This document shows positions 52,203-61,196 of a DNA stretch of 64,000 bases, piece by piece. The position numbers and the translations under genes are program-made. This DNA comes from Candidatus Melainabacteria bacterium (lineage in GTDB: Bacteria; Cyanobacteriota; Vampirovibrionia; Obscuribacterales; Obscuribacteraceae). The DNA is taken from contig PLZS01000082.1 in NCBI GenBank assembly GCA_003153555.1, positions 1 to 64,000 on the forward strand, given 5' to 3'. The notes under the pieces were generated by a model. The model saw nothing but the letters and a program-made list of their open reading frames with translations. It ran no database searches and was not told the origin of the DNA. Each line of letters begins with the position of its first letter. Position 1 is the first letter of the stretch.

Positions 52203-53399
52203 TCAATCATCGATTTCGACGATCAGAGGAGCTGTCTTAACCTGGGACGGAACGGGTGCGGCGACGACCACGCTGTCAGCATGCCCGATCACTGCATCCA
52301 AATCCGCACCGGAAGCGACAACGGCTGCCTCCGGCGCGAGAGAAATAATCCCCTCACCACCGTCACCACCGTCAATGCCGTCAATGCCGTCTTCAATATC
52401 GCCATCACCGTCGCCAGCTGGGTCAGGCGCAGGCGGTGGATGACTCTCAACATCATCCTTTCTGCCACGCGACAGATCGGCGTCGTCCTCAGGCGTACCC
52501 GGCGCGACACCATCAGGACGATCCTGGTTGGGTGGCAGCGGATACTTGCGCCGGATCTCCGCCCTGAAAAGCTTTGCCGCAGGGCTGGGCTCTAAGTTAG
52601 CGAGACATTCGAAGATCTTTTCGCACAACTTCTTGGCGGCGCGCTGGTGCCGCTCGAAAGGCTTCCGTTTGTAGCCCCACGCACCCACAGTTTCATCCCA
52701 CACCGGCAACGAGCCGACAGTGAGAATGAACTTCGTCTCGTAGTCTCCGGTCTCGAAGTAACGCCAGGTGATACTGGTCACCTCGATGAACGTCATGGCA
52801 AGCTTGTCGAACACCGGCGCAGTCTTCGGCGCCCAAAGCGATGGACGCTTGCCGACTTGCCAGTATTGCCGCAAAATGCGGGTGTGCCCGGTAGCCCCAG
52901 GATAGTAGCCCTCGGGCATATTCACATGCTGATAAGGCTCAGTGAACGCGGTCCAGTCAGCGATCTCGTATTTCATGATGTCAGCCGAATCGTAGTTCGG
53001 CCGCATTTGGTCAATGCGCAGCATGTCACACTGACGCGCCACGGATTGGATCACACCGTTGATTGCGGCTTGACCGTGGTTCGAGACATGAACAACGAAT
53101 GTACGAATCTCGCCTGAATCACTGGCATCTTTGCCCTGCTCGCCAACTTTCGTATCCTGACGGCCGAGCCCAAGATGCACCATCTGCATGGAATGCGGAT
53201 GGGCGCCATTGACATGGCTACCAACCACTGAGAGGTGACTGGACTGCCCATGACTGAAAGCGAGCATCAACGCTTCGTGTGTCGCATGACCTCCATGCGC
53301 AGAGTCATTGCCATGATGACCGCCGTGTCCGTGGCCGCCTTCATGACTGAAGCTATGGTCGCCGCCACCATGGCCGCCACCACCATCTAGTCCTGACAT
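52203..53399 (-). CDS. His/Gly-rich protein of unknown function
   Basis: 398 residues. The first 70 residues are a His-Gly repeat (HGGGDHSFSHEGGHGHGG), with more His to about residue 70, likely binding Ni, Zn or Cu. Residues about 90-280 form a globular domain with FVVHVSNHGQAAINGVIQSV, MKYEIADWTAFTEPYQHV and TSITWRYFETGDYETKFIL. The C-terminal 110 residues are Pro/Asp/Gly-rich and acidic (DGDGDIEDGIDGIDGG). There is no signal peptide. The gene is GC-rich with its own terminator. A metal-storing or metal-sensing function is inference; no transporter is nearby. Confidence 0.7.
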   Translation of the reverse strand: MSGLDGGGGHGGGDHSFSHEGGHGHGGHHGNDSAHGGHATHEALMLAFSHGQSSHLSVVGSHVNGAHPHSMQMVHLGLGRQDTKVGEQGKDASDSGEIRTFVVHVSNHGQAAINGVIQSVARQCDMLRIDQMRPNYDSADIMKYEIADWTAFTEPYQHVNMPEGYYPGATGHTRILRQYWQVGKRPSLWAPKTAPVFDKLAMTFIEVTSITWRYFETGDYETKFILTVGSLPVWDETVGAWGYKRKPFERHQRAAKKLCEKIFECLANLEPSPAAKLFRAEIRRKYPLPPNQDRPDGVAPGTPEDDADLSRGRKDDVESHPPPAPDPAGDGDGDIEDGIDGIDGGDGGEGIISLAPEAAVVASGADLDAVIGHADSVVVAAPVPSQVKTAPLIVEIDD

Positions 53400-53543
53400 A
53401 TTTAAGTCCTCCGTATAGTTAAAGATCCGAGCTTGCGCTCAGGTAAATCCAGCCGAAAGTAGTTCGGTTGGTGTGAACTTTCCGCATAGCAATTGAGTTG
53501 CAAGGCGGGAGTACAATGAAGAAAGGGATGGACCAACCGAGCG

Positions 53544-54533
53544 GTGATTCATTTGAATCAGTACGAAGAAGACGAAAGCCTCACACTTCTGGCGCCTGCG
53601 CCGGAAGAGAAACTAAACGCCTGGCTGGTGGAGTTCTATGGGAAACCTATTGAAATCTCGAGCAGGCAAATTTTGCGCCACAGAGATTTGTCCTACGTCG
53701 AACGACTGAACATCAACGATGCTTTGCCGTCGTCGCTGATTTACAAGCAAGTTCTACCTCCTTGGGACGTGGAGCAAGATTTGCACGAAAAAATCCTCAT
53801 ACCGTCAATTTCCAATTCGGCGCAGCTGTTTTTGAGTGCAACGCATGGTCCGCTCACAGCCTTGTTCATGGAAGATTTAGGCACGGGATTTTTAGAAACA
53901 TTGTCCACGCCAGAACTGGCTGGACGCGTCGGGGAGGAGCTAGCCAAGTTGCATCGCTCTTATAGCTACCGCACCGCTGAACTGATTCACACCGGCGTTT
54001 TGCGCATACTGTTTCCAATCGACTACCAAGAATTTACCGGCAAGATTGTTGAATTGCTCGAAGAATGGCAACTCGTCAGTCAAGCTGATTTGCTCTTTCT
54101 CGAGCAACTGGCCTCTTTGCTAGCTCAGAAGTTAGCGGACGAACCAAATTCCTTGGTGCACGGCGATTTGTACGCCGAGAACATCATCGTGCGCAGCGGA
54201 CGTCTGTTCATCATCGATTGGTCGTGGTTCACAGTGCTAGGCGTTCCTCTGATGGACCTTGCCACTCTGGCAATGACCCATTACAAAAACGGCAGGTTCA
54301 GTAACTTCAAAGACGATTTGATTGATTCATATTGCTACGAATCAGGACGCGATGTCTCGCAAGTGCGTGCCTTGCTCCCCTATGCAGAAACACTGAGCCG
54401 CCTATTGTTTTTGCAATGGCTGGTGGAGCGCAGGCGCAGAGGCATTCTTGGCACAACGGTTGGACCAGTTGACGGAGTGATTCCAAAAATCGTGCAGGAA
54501 CTGCGCGATCGTCGATCGTTGATTCCGGCTTGA
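53544..54533 (+). CDS. APH-like phosphotransferase
   Basis: 329 residues from GTG. It has the aminoglycoside-phosphotransferase/choline-kinase fold pattern: an ATP-binding N-lobe with SSLIYKQVLPPWDVEQDLHEKILIP (LIYKQVLPPWD, then a Glu helix), LTALFMEDLGTG in the hinge, the catalytic loop VHGDLYAENIIV and the metal-binding IIDWSWFTVLG. The C-terminus has LSRLLFLQWLVERRRRG. The substrate may be a sugar, amine or antibiotic; nothing in the context decides. It abuts the convergent peptidase, with no spacer between the two stop codons. Confidence 0.8.
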   Translation: MIHLNQYEEDESLTLLAPAPEEKLNAWLVEFYGKPIEISSRQILRHRDLSYVERLNINDALPSSLIYKQVLPPWDVEQDLHEKILIPSISNSAQLFLSATHGPLTALFMEDLGTGFLETLSTPELAGRVGEELAKLHRSYSYRTAELIHTGVLRILFPIDYQEFTGKIVELLEEWQLVSQADLLFLEQLASLLAQKLADEPNSLVHGDLYAENIIVRSGRLFIIDWSWFTVLGVPLMDLATLAMTHYKNGRFSNFKDDLIDSYCYESGRDVSQVRALLPYAETLSRLLFLQWLVERRRRGILGTTVGPVDGVIPKIVQELRDRRSLIPA

Positions 54534-55616
54534 TTAGAACTTCCAGTATGGTGCGTTCGTCAGGCGCTCAACGCCATCTTTGGTGACGACTAGGTCGTCT
54601 TCGATGCGCACACCACCAAAGCCGTCGATATAGATTCCAGGCTCATCAGTAACGACCATGCCGACCTTGAACGGGTCGTTTTCGTAGTCGTAAGGGTCAT
54701 GTGCCACCAGCCCCAGACTGTGTCCCAGCCCGTGGGTGAAGTATTGCCCATAACCGCTTTTTTGAATCAAATCACGCGCCACTTTGTCGAATTCACGATA
54801 AGTCATGCCCACCTTGAGCGCCTTGCGTGCGGCCTTGTTGGCGGTGAGCACCACTTCGTAAATTTCACGCATTTTTGGATCAGGCTTCTTGCCTGGAACG
54901 AAGGCTGTGCGCGTGATGTCCGAGCAATATCCGCCGGGAAACAAGCCGCCAAAATCCATAATCACAGGCTCTCCGGCTTTCAGTTTACGCTCGCCTGTCG
55001 CATGATGCGGAATGGCTGAATTCGGTCCACTGGCTACAATCGAAGTGAAGCTGTTAGTCAAGGCACCATACTTGCGCAGGCGCATATCCAACTCGAAGGC
55101 AACTTGATTCTCGGTCATGCCAGGCTCGATAAGCTCGGCAACCTCGTTATAAACTCGGCTGGTGACCTTGCAGGCAGTGCGCAGAAGAGCAACTTCTTGC
55201 TCGTCTTTGTATTGCCGAAAGCGCTCGACGATGTGAATCGTCGGCACGAGCTTGGCCTTCAAATCGCTTTTCCAAATCTTTGCTATTTGCACGGGGATGT
55301 AGGCAGCCTCAAATCCAATCTTACTGCCCTTCTTCAACCCGGCAAGAGCGAGCGCTTCGTTGATGTGTTCGGTTACTTTCTTGCCGCGCACCACTTTCAC
55401 GAGCTTATAATCAACTGCTTCGGACGCGGCTCGAGTGTAATAACGCGCATCGGTAATGATGAACGCTTTCTTGGCGGTAATCAGCAACACACCGGTGCTG
55501 CCGCCGAAGCCGCTCAAGTAGGCAATGTTCTGGTTGTCGCCCTCGTTAGTGCGAACCAGCAAGCCGTCGATTCCGTGGCTGTCCAGTGACTTCTGGAGCT
55601 TTTTCAATCGCTTATT
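54534..55616 (-). CDS. pepQ: Xaa-Pro aminopeptidase (M24B)
   Basis: 360 residues from ATG 55616; no strong ribosome binding site. The creatinase-like N-terminal domain (LLVRTNEGDNQNIAYLSGF, FIITDARYYTRA) is followed by the pita-bread domain with all metal ligands in place: IMDFGGLFPGGYCSDITRT, THGLGHSLGL, DEPGIYIDGFGGVRIEDDLVV. It releases N-terminal residues next to proline and needs two Mn or Zn ions. No signal peptide, so it is cytoplasmic. Convergent with the APH-like gene. Confidence 0.92.
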   Translation of the reverse strand, partial: NKRLKKLQKSLDSHGIDGLLVRTNEGDNQNIAYLSGFGGSTGVLLITAKKAFIITDARYYTRAASEAVDYKLVKVVRGKKVTEHINEALALAGLKKGSKIGFEAAYIPVQIAKIWKSDLKAKLVPTIHIVERFRQYKDEQEVALLRTACKVTSRVYNEVAELIEPGMTENQVAFELDMRLRKYGALTNSFTSIVASGPNSAIPHHATGERKLKAGEPVIMDFGGLFPGGYCSDITRTAFVPGKKPDPKMREIYEVVLTANKAARKALKVGMTYREFDKVARDLIQKSGYGQYFTHGLGHSLGLVAHDPYDYENDPFKVGMVVTDEPGIYIDGFGGVRIEDDLVVTKDGVERLTNAPYWKF

Positions 55617-55749
55617 CATAGCGATAACTCTACCAGACCACACCACGGAATTCATCCAGCTCAGCACTAGCAGAGTCGCTCCGCTTGACTGCTAGAGGCG
55701 CGCCTGACCAGCGAACTGGTGCCGACACATCGAAGTTAAGCAGAGGCTG

Positions 55750-56409
55750 CTAAGAGTTCTTGTCAGGGCTCACAGCCGCCAGCGCAGCCTTGTAAACCTT
55801 GATCGGCTTGGACCACATGTCCCCGTTGGAAACGACGATAGTGCCGTCTTCGGCCTCGATACTGGTCTGAACGTAGCTGATAGCCGTGATCTTGCCCTTG
55901 ACCTGGGTGCCCAGAACCTCAATCGTGTCACCGAGAGTGAAATGTGGATTGAAGGCCAGGAAGAAGCCGGAAATGGCATCGCGAGCGACGTCCTTGAAGG
56001 CAAGAGCGATGGCCGCGCCGAACAAGCTGACACCAAGGAATACCTTCGAGAGCAAGTCAGGCGCGATGAATGACAACGAGATGAAGGCGGCAACGAACCA
56101 GTACACGAGCCTGAGGCTTTGAGTGACCAGGCTCTTGATGCGTTCGGTGGCCCTGGTGCGATTCAGGAATCGTTCGTACTGGCTTTTGAGCAGCGGATGA
56201 AGAATCCACGCCACCCAGAAGAACAAGGCACCAGCCATGAAGTTGGCAGCGAACGGTCCAAGCTTGGTGCCGTACTCCGACAGAGCTTTGGAGAAGTGTT
56301 CGTGAACAGTCGAGCTGAAGACATCGGTTCCACCAGCGAGATAAGCCAGGCTGAGCAACACGATGACAGGAAGGAGCTTGCGAAAGACTCCGGAGAGCGA
56401 TTTGAACAT
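55750..56409 (-). CDS. MscS-type mechanosensitive channel
   Basis: 219 residues from ATG 56409 (GGAGG, 7-nt spacing). Three hydrophobic segments (about 10-25, 50-68 and 95-125) end in the pore helix region (VFLGVSLFGAAIALAFKDVARDAISGFF, here seen as SLFGAAIALAFKDVARDA). They are followed by the beta domain FTLGDTIEVLGTQVKGKI and VVSNGDMWSKPI. This is a short MscS protein with a truncated cytoplasmic vestibule. It opens under membrane tension to release solutes. Transcribed alone. Confidence 0.88.
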   Translation of the reverse strand: MFKSLSGVFRKLLPVIVLLSLAYLAGGTDVFSSTVHEHFSKALSEYGTKLGPFAANFMAGALFFWVAWILHPLLKSQYERFLNRTRATERIKSLVTQSLRLVYWFVAAFISLSFIAPDLLSKVFLGVSLFGAAIALAFKDVARDAISGFFLAFNPHFTLGDTIEVLGTQVKGKITAISYVQTSIEAEDGTIVVSNGDMWSKPIKVYKAALAAVSPDKNS

Positions 56410-57060
56410 AGATACCTCCGCTAAATTTACGCTCACCAAGCAATTTAGATTGCGAGGTTAGCGGTGAATGGCTCGCGCTAGGCAAGCAGGTAACCCGAAG
56501 CAGCAGCGTTCAGGCGACAAATAACAATCGGAAGAATATTTCCGCTTGAAGATAAACTAGAGAGTTAAAGCTAAAGGTATATTGGACGAATAAGACTTTT
56601 GAGTAGATTGAAATGAGAAAGAGAACTCTTACAAACTACTTGAAACTGTTACCAAGTAGCAACGTTTTACTTTAGCGTACTCATTTCAATAAAACTCATG
56701 ATTCTCAAGTACTAGTACACCAGAGAAAAAGCTCTCTAGCGCGGATATCGCGAGGGTTTACGTAGGTGGAGAATCCGGAGGTTTTCAAGATGAAAGTGGT
56801 GCCAAATTATAAATGCTCGCGCACCATATGTGGTTGCTTCGTGAGTCCTGGTTAAGATGAAGAAACTGCGCTAAACATTTCTTTTCGTCCACAGCGTTGG
56901 ATTGGCAGTATGCGGTCTGTTAGTTTAAATTGCCTTTTTATTTTTCTTGTCCGACTCTAATTTCCAACAAACACCTTCTCCCACTCATTTTCAGCTTCTC
57001 TTTCGTATTGACATCCGTCAATGCGATGTTCGCATGACCAACCTCAAACAGAGGACTTTT
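56410..57060. other. Divergent intergenic region, 650 bp
   Basis: No gene is convincing. An imperfect hairpin, GCACC-ATATGT-GGTTGC (56821-56837), is a variant of the CACC/GGTG family in the opposite orientation. A further copy of the inner arm (GTGGTGCC, 56797-56804) lies just upstream. The rest is A/T-rich. Confidence 0.4.
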
Positions 57061-57912
57061 ATGAACCAAGAACACACTTCACCAGCAGCTTCCGTCTCCA
57101 CCGACCAGGCTGCAAACGCTGCTCACTTCGCCATCGCGCTACGCAACTTCAACGGACTGCTACGCACTAACTCATTTGCGCAAGCGCTCATTTGGGCACG
57201 CCAGGCCGAACAACTCGCTGCTGTCACCGAAGAGCCTACGATGACTGCCGCGGTGCGCGAAGCCTACGTGGCACTCATTCTTACCAGTGCGGCCAAATTC
57301 GAAGCCCTGACACTCCACTGCGGCAACATCACTCGCACGCAAGGAACTCTCGCCGACATCATCGCCGAATCGACTGACTGCCTGGTGGAACATCTTCGCG
57401 GCGGCAAGGAGATACCGTATGCGGTGGCACTCGCTGTCCAAGGTTTCTCCAAGATTTTGCAGGGTTGCGTCTCCGCGCACGTCAAAAGCGCCGAGTTGCT
57501 CACTTCTGCCGAGTTCCTTGCCGATGTCTTCCAAAGCCTCGATCCAATCGTCCAGCATGCCAGCTCTCTGACCCGGTCGCCTGAATTGTGCGAACTTTCG
57601 ATCGACGAGAAGCTCGCATTCGCCGCCACAGCAATGTCGAACGCCGGCTACGAGTTGAACTGGCTGCTGCCTTCAGACTGGGACAAGGCAAGTTTCTATT
57701 GCAAGCGAGTCCAGCTGCTTCTCACCGAGAAAGCGCTGACGCTCGCTGGTCAGGAATTGCAGACCGCACCGCCCAAAGCCATCCATCCCCGGCTGCAAGG
57801 CGTCTTAGATGCTCTGCCCGCCGCCTTGATCTCGCTCACGGACAAACAGTACCGCCAGAGCAAGCGTCGCCTCAAGGCAATCACGACCGCCCTGCAGGCG
57901 ATCGTCGCCTAG
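57061..57912 (+). CDS. All-helical protein of unknown function
   Basis: 283 residues from ATG 57061, chosen because GAGGA lies upstream; the frame is open further back. Ala- and Leu-rich helices dominate (FAQALIWARQAEQLAAV, LSIDEKLAFAATAMSNAGY, VQLLLTEKALTLAGQEL), with basic residues near the end (YRQSKRRLKAITTALQAIV). No signal peptide or recognisable domain. An 11-bp inverted repeat and a 26-bp palindrome follow. GC-richer than its flanks. Confidence 0.65.
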   Translation: MNQEHTSPAASVSTDQAANAAHFAIALRNFNGLLRTNSFAQALIWARQAEQLAAVTEEPTMTAAVREAYVALILTSAAKFEALTLHCGNITRTQGTLADIIAESTDCLVEHLRGGKEIPYAVALAVQGFSKILQGCVSAHVKSAELLTSAEFLADVFQSLDPIVQHASSLTRSPELCELSIDEKLAFAATAMSNAGYELNWLLPSDWDKASFYCKRVQLLLTEKALTLAGQELQTAPPKAIHPRLQGVLDALPAALISLTDKQYRQSKRRLKAITTALQAIVA

Positions 57913-57940
57913 AACGCCACACGCCAAGCCAAGACGACAA

Positions 57941-58005
57941 GGCTGGGACCACTGTGATCACCGCTATTCCCCCTGCAATGACAGGACAATGTGCTGGTCC
58001 CAGCC
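57941..58005. terminator. Inverted repeat after the 57061 gene
   Basis: GGCTGGGACCA (57941-57951) and TGGTCCCAGCC (57995-58005), a perfect 11-bp stem with a 43-nt loop that itself contains a GAATGGCGCCATTC-like companion further on (58032-58045). It lies 29 bp after the stop in a convergent gap, so a terminator role is likely, although no U-run follows. Confidence 0.5.
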
Positions 58006-58176
58006 GACAAAAACGAAACTAATTAACTGAAGAATGGCGCCATTCCTAGTTCTCACCGGGCGCCTTCTTCTTTGTCCGCACGTCCTATAAGTTGTAGTAA
58101 AATCAATGAGCACGCCGAAAATGAGAGTCAAATGCGTGAGTGCTGCGTGCTGCATTACCCCACTGGGTATGGATTT

Positions 58177-58202
58177 GTGAGAAAAACAGGTTTTTATCTA
58201 AC
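58177..58202. repeat. 26-bp palindrome, copy 6
   Basis: GTGAGAAAAA, 6 nt, TTTTATCTAAC at the right; arms diverge from the consensus at two positions. It lies 33 bp after the stop of the universal stress gene on the minus strand, in a convergent gap. Confidence 0.65.
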
Positions 58203-58234
58203 GATACTTACAAGGGCACGTGCGCTCGGAGAAA

Positions 58235-58657
58235 CTAAGCAGCCGGCTTCAAAAATGCCACCGCACACGGTGCTTTACTGACCAGTTTTGCCGCCCGAAT
58301 GGAGCGGTAGGGACACTCACAAATTACCAGCAGATCGGCGTTATCTGCATTGGCTGCTGAAATTGCCACATCGGCAAAATCACCGACAACCGCTCTAGAT
58401 TGCACATCCATAGCCAAGCTCACTAGTTCCTTGGCTGACTGACAGTCTTGCTCGAGCGAACTCTCCGCGCTGAATATACGGTCGCTCATAACTTCGCGAG
58501 ACCTTGTTTTGCCAACGAAGGAGAGCGTCATATCAACTACTGTTGAAGGCTCAACGACACTTACCAATGTGAGATGAATCGGATCTGCTTCCTGATTACG
58601 CACTAGTTCGTAAGCTGCGACTGGAATCTGACCGACGGAGACTATAACGATGTTCAT
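58235..58657 (-). CDS. Universal stress protein (UspA-like)
   Basis: 140 residues from ATG behind AGGAGG (9-nt spacing). It has the UspA fold: VIVSVGQ at the first strand, a central helix (EQDCQSAKELVSLAMD) and the terminal NADNADLLVICECPYRSIRAAKLVSKAPCAVAFL (ADLLVICE, LVSKAPCAVAF). The usual ATP-binding G-x2-G-x9-G(S/T) is not intact (CECPYRSIRAAKL replaces it), so nucleotide binding is doubtful. It is divergent from the DeoR regulator across a region of decamer repeats. Confidence 0.85.
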   Translation of the reverse strand: MNIVIVSVGQIPVAAYELVRNQEADPIHLTLVSVVEPSTVVDMTLSFVGKTRSREVMSDRIFSAESSLEQDCQSAKELVSLAMDVQSRAVVGDFADVAISAANADNADLLVICECPYRSIRAAKLVSKAPCAVAFLKPAA

Positions 58658-58690
58658 TTCAGGGACCTCCTGTGGTTCCTCATTTCATAC

Positions 58691-58750
58691 TAACGCAATC
58701 CCGCAAAATACCGCAAAATTCGGTACAATACTGCAAGAAACAATACAAAC
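58691..58750. promoter_or_regulatory. Decamer repeats, candidate DeoR operator
   Basis: Six successive 10-bp units, among them CCGCAAAATA, CCGCAAAATT, CGGTACAATA, CTGCAAGAAA and CAATACAAAC, exactly head to tail in the divergent gap between the stress protein and the DeoR-type gene. Units one helical turn apart fit cooperative binding by a DeoR oligomer, probably autoregulation. The following TTGACA (58752-58757) is too close to the start codon to be the -35 of this gene. Confidence 0.6.
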
Positions 58751-58767
58751 CTTGACATAAGTGGGCT

Positions 58768-59517
58768 ATGCTGGCTGAAGAAAGACGCAAATTGATGCGA
58801 AACAAACTGTCCCGAGATGGACAACTGCTGTCCGCTGAGCTGATTCGAGAGTTCAAAGTTTCCGAAGACACCATCCGCAGGGATCTCAAAGAGCTCGCGG
58901 ATGAAGGCCTGCTGCGAAAAGTTCACGGGGGAGCAATGGCCGTCACAACTGTGCCGATCGAATACGCGGCCCGGCACGAAATGAACGTTGAAGCAAAATC
59001 CGCAATGGCACTGCAGGCGGTGAGTCTCGTGCGCAGTGGAATGCTTGTTTTCGTCGACGGAGCCACAACCACGGCTCTGATCGCAAATCACTTGCCCTCA
59101 AGTATTCAGACGACTTTTGTCACCAACAGCATAGCCACAGCTACCGCTCTGTCGATACTGCCGCGCTCAGAAATTATCTTGCTGGGCGGCAAACTTATCC
59201 GTGATCTTCTGATTACGACCGGACCAGAGCTTATTCAAGATGCAAGAGTTTTCAGACCAGACCTCTCGATAATTGGTGTTCACGGTCTAACAATAACTGC
59301 TGGAGCCACAGTTGAAAATTACGACGACGCTTTGATCAAGCAATATTTCGTCCAGAACAGCGGTGAAGTGGCTGTGCTTGCAGGGCATGAGAAATTGGGC
59401 TTCATAGCCTCTTACTTCGTCGCTCCCTTGTCTCAAATTTCGTATTTGGTTTGTGACGCACCGAACAGCAGCTTGAGCGAATATAACCAAGCTGGAATAA
59501 CCGTATGGAAAGTTTGA
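58768..59517 (+). CDS. DeoR-family transcriptional regulator
   Basis: 249 residues. The N-terminal helix-turn-helix is canonical (MLAEERRKLMRNKLSRDGQL, then FKVSEDTIRRDLKELADEGLLRKVHGGAM split as VSEDTIRRDLKELADEG and LLRKVHGGA). The C-terminal sugar-phosphate-binding domain has VFVDGATTTALIANHL, TFVTNSIATATAL and IIGVHGLT. These regulators respond to phosphosugars. No sugar operon is attached; the glucan operon is 10 kb away. It is preceded by decamer repeats. The downstream 288 bp to 59806 hold no other gene. Confidence 0.9.
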   Translation: MLAEERRKLMRNKLSRDGQLLSAELIREFKVSEDTIRRDLKELADEGLLRKVHGGAMAVTTVPIEYAARHEMNVEAKSAMALQAVSLVRSGMLVFVDGATTTALIANHLPSSIQTTFVTNSIATATALSILPRSEIILLGGKLIRDLLITTGPELIQDARVFRPDLSIIGVHGLTITAGATVENYDDALIKQYFVQNSGEVAVLAGHEKLGFIASYFVAPLSQISYLVCDAPNSSLSEYNQAGITVWKV

Positions 59518-59805
59518 ACTAAGTCGGGGATCGACGCGACTGCCGCGATGTTCTTGTTTCGCTGCAATAACTTTGAATGTGCTTTTTACCCCCGGGCAGC
59601 TGCATGTGGCATTCCTCGATATGTGCCTATGTTTAAACACGGTCGTGTTATTTATCTTGAGTCGAAATCGCAAAAGCGCTCAAGATCTTAAACCTACCTT
59701 TCAAGTCCGCTCGTCGTCTGCATCCGTATTTACCGAGTTCCTGGAATTGCAAAGACAGCGGAGAATTGTTTCATTACGAAACCGTTCTAGACAATAGGTG
59801 TAGCG

Positions 59806-60597
59806 ATGTCTCAACTCGTATTGCGCAATTCGGTATTCATGGCGACTTTGCTCTGTGCAAGCACGCCGGTTGCGTTCTCATACGAAATGCAACACAATAT
59901 CGTGAACTATCAAATATCTTCAGGACGAGTAATCACCGTCTCTGGAACAGGGTCTCGCCACATCTCACCAGACCAAGCACATCTGCGGTTGGCCTCAAAG
60001 AATTTCGATGAAAAGCCTCAACTCGCTTACGAACAAAATACAGCCACGTGCAAAAAAGTTTTGGCAGTCCTTGCAGAATTTCAAATTGCACCTCAGGACA
60101 TACAAACAAGTGAAATTAGCGTCGACTCTATCTATCCAGCAGACGGGCAAAACAGATATTCATTGGATCCCACTGCGAAAAAACCTCTCGGCTATAGGGT
60201 TGAGCGGTCGATCGAAATTCTGATCAAAGATCTCAAAATTATCCCCAATTTGGTTTCTCGCTCTGTTGCTGCTGGGGCAACCGATATCAGTGCACTGCTA
60301 TATGACACAACGAGAATGCGCGCCATGAAGGACGAAGCCCGATTGATGGCTTTGCGTGCAGCAAAGGAAAAGGCCGAGGCTATGGCACGCGAACTGAATT
60401 ACAAGCTTGGAAAAGCGCTTAGTATCAGCGAAGTCGGCTCCGAAGTAAAAGACATGTCGACAAATCAGACATCGATGGCGCAGTATAACGACACCTATGC
60501 TGGAATTTCTCCCGGCGAGGAGACAAACACTGGTTTTGAGCCAGGACAGATCGTCGTCAGCTCCTCGATTAGTATCACTTTTGAAGTAGTTGAGTGA
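59806..60597 (+). CDS. SIMPL-domain (DUF541) exported protein
   Basis: 263 residues with a signal peptide (1-26). SIMPL hallmarks are ITVSGTGSRHISPDQAHL near the start, the NTATCKKVLAVLAEFQIAPQDIQTSEISV block (VLAVLAEFQIAPQDIQTSE), GYRVERSIEILIKDL, and ARLMALRAAKEKAEAMARELNYKLGKAL (AAKEKAEAMARELNYKLGKA). Family members are periplasmic and form oligomers; roles range from stress response to channel-like assemblies. Cys residues are nearly absent from the mature part. Not in an operon. Confidence 0.88.
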   Translation: MSQLVLRNSVFMATLLCASTPVAFSYEMQHNIVNYQISSGRVITVSGTGSRHISPDQAHLRLASKNFDEKPQLAYEQNTATCKKVLAVLAEFQIAPQDIQTSEISVDSIYPADGQNRYSLDPTAKKPLGYRVERSIEILIKDLKIIPNLVSRSVAAGATDISALLYDTTRMRAMKDEARLMALRAAKEKAEAMARELNYKLGKALSISEVGSEVKDMSTNQTSMAQYNDTYAGISPGEETNTGFEPGQIVVSSSISITFEVVE

Positions 60598-61196
60598 TCG
60601 TCACATGAGACGGAAACATCGCACCCGGATTGGCTGAATCGCTAGACTTAGTATCCTAAGCCAACGCAATAGCCTTCCGGGCTTGGTCGAGTTGCGCTTC
60701 TGCGCTGGAAAGCAAGCCTTCACCAACTTTGGTTGATCGTGAAAGATCGTCGGATATAAAAACTTTGCTGACCCTTGCGCAAATATTCGAGATTGTTTAG
60801 CCGCTATCAGAACCTCGCGATTTGCGGCCATAGCGGCCATTCTCAGAGGCGGGTTTTACTCAACGATTTTCCTTGAAAAAGTGCCGCAAAACTGCAGCCC
60901 TTAACCCCGAAAAGCAGTAGCCAAGAAGATTGAGCTTAATAATTCTACAAACATGGCCATAGGTAACGATGGTCTGTTTGCCCCAATGCATTGGAAAACG
61001 GGCGTTTTCAGCTTGGAAGAATATACGCCACTGGGCTACGTTGGGATATTACTTCACCATCTTTCTTCACCCAAGTCACAAACCAACAAACTGCACCTCT
61101 TTGCACAATCTTCTCCTTCTTGTCACCGCATTTGGTGCCTTGAGGTGGTTCAGATTCGTGTCAACAACAGACAAATTAGATTGGAAGGAGCGCATC
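60598..61196. other. Intergenic region, 600 bp
   Basis: No convincing gene. A frame running from 60969 into the patatin gene has no ribosome binding site and no domain in its upstream part. The minus-strand frame at 60601-60840 lacks one too. Confidence 0.4.

Noticed and set aside
58257-58277. A CACC-GCACAC-GGTG palindrome resembling the dispersed hairpins
   Set aside because: It is inside the universal stress coding region and encodes the family motif APCAVA, so the symmetry is explained by protein sequence.
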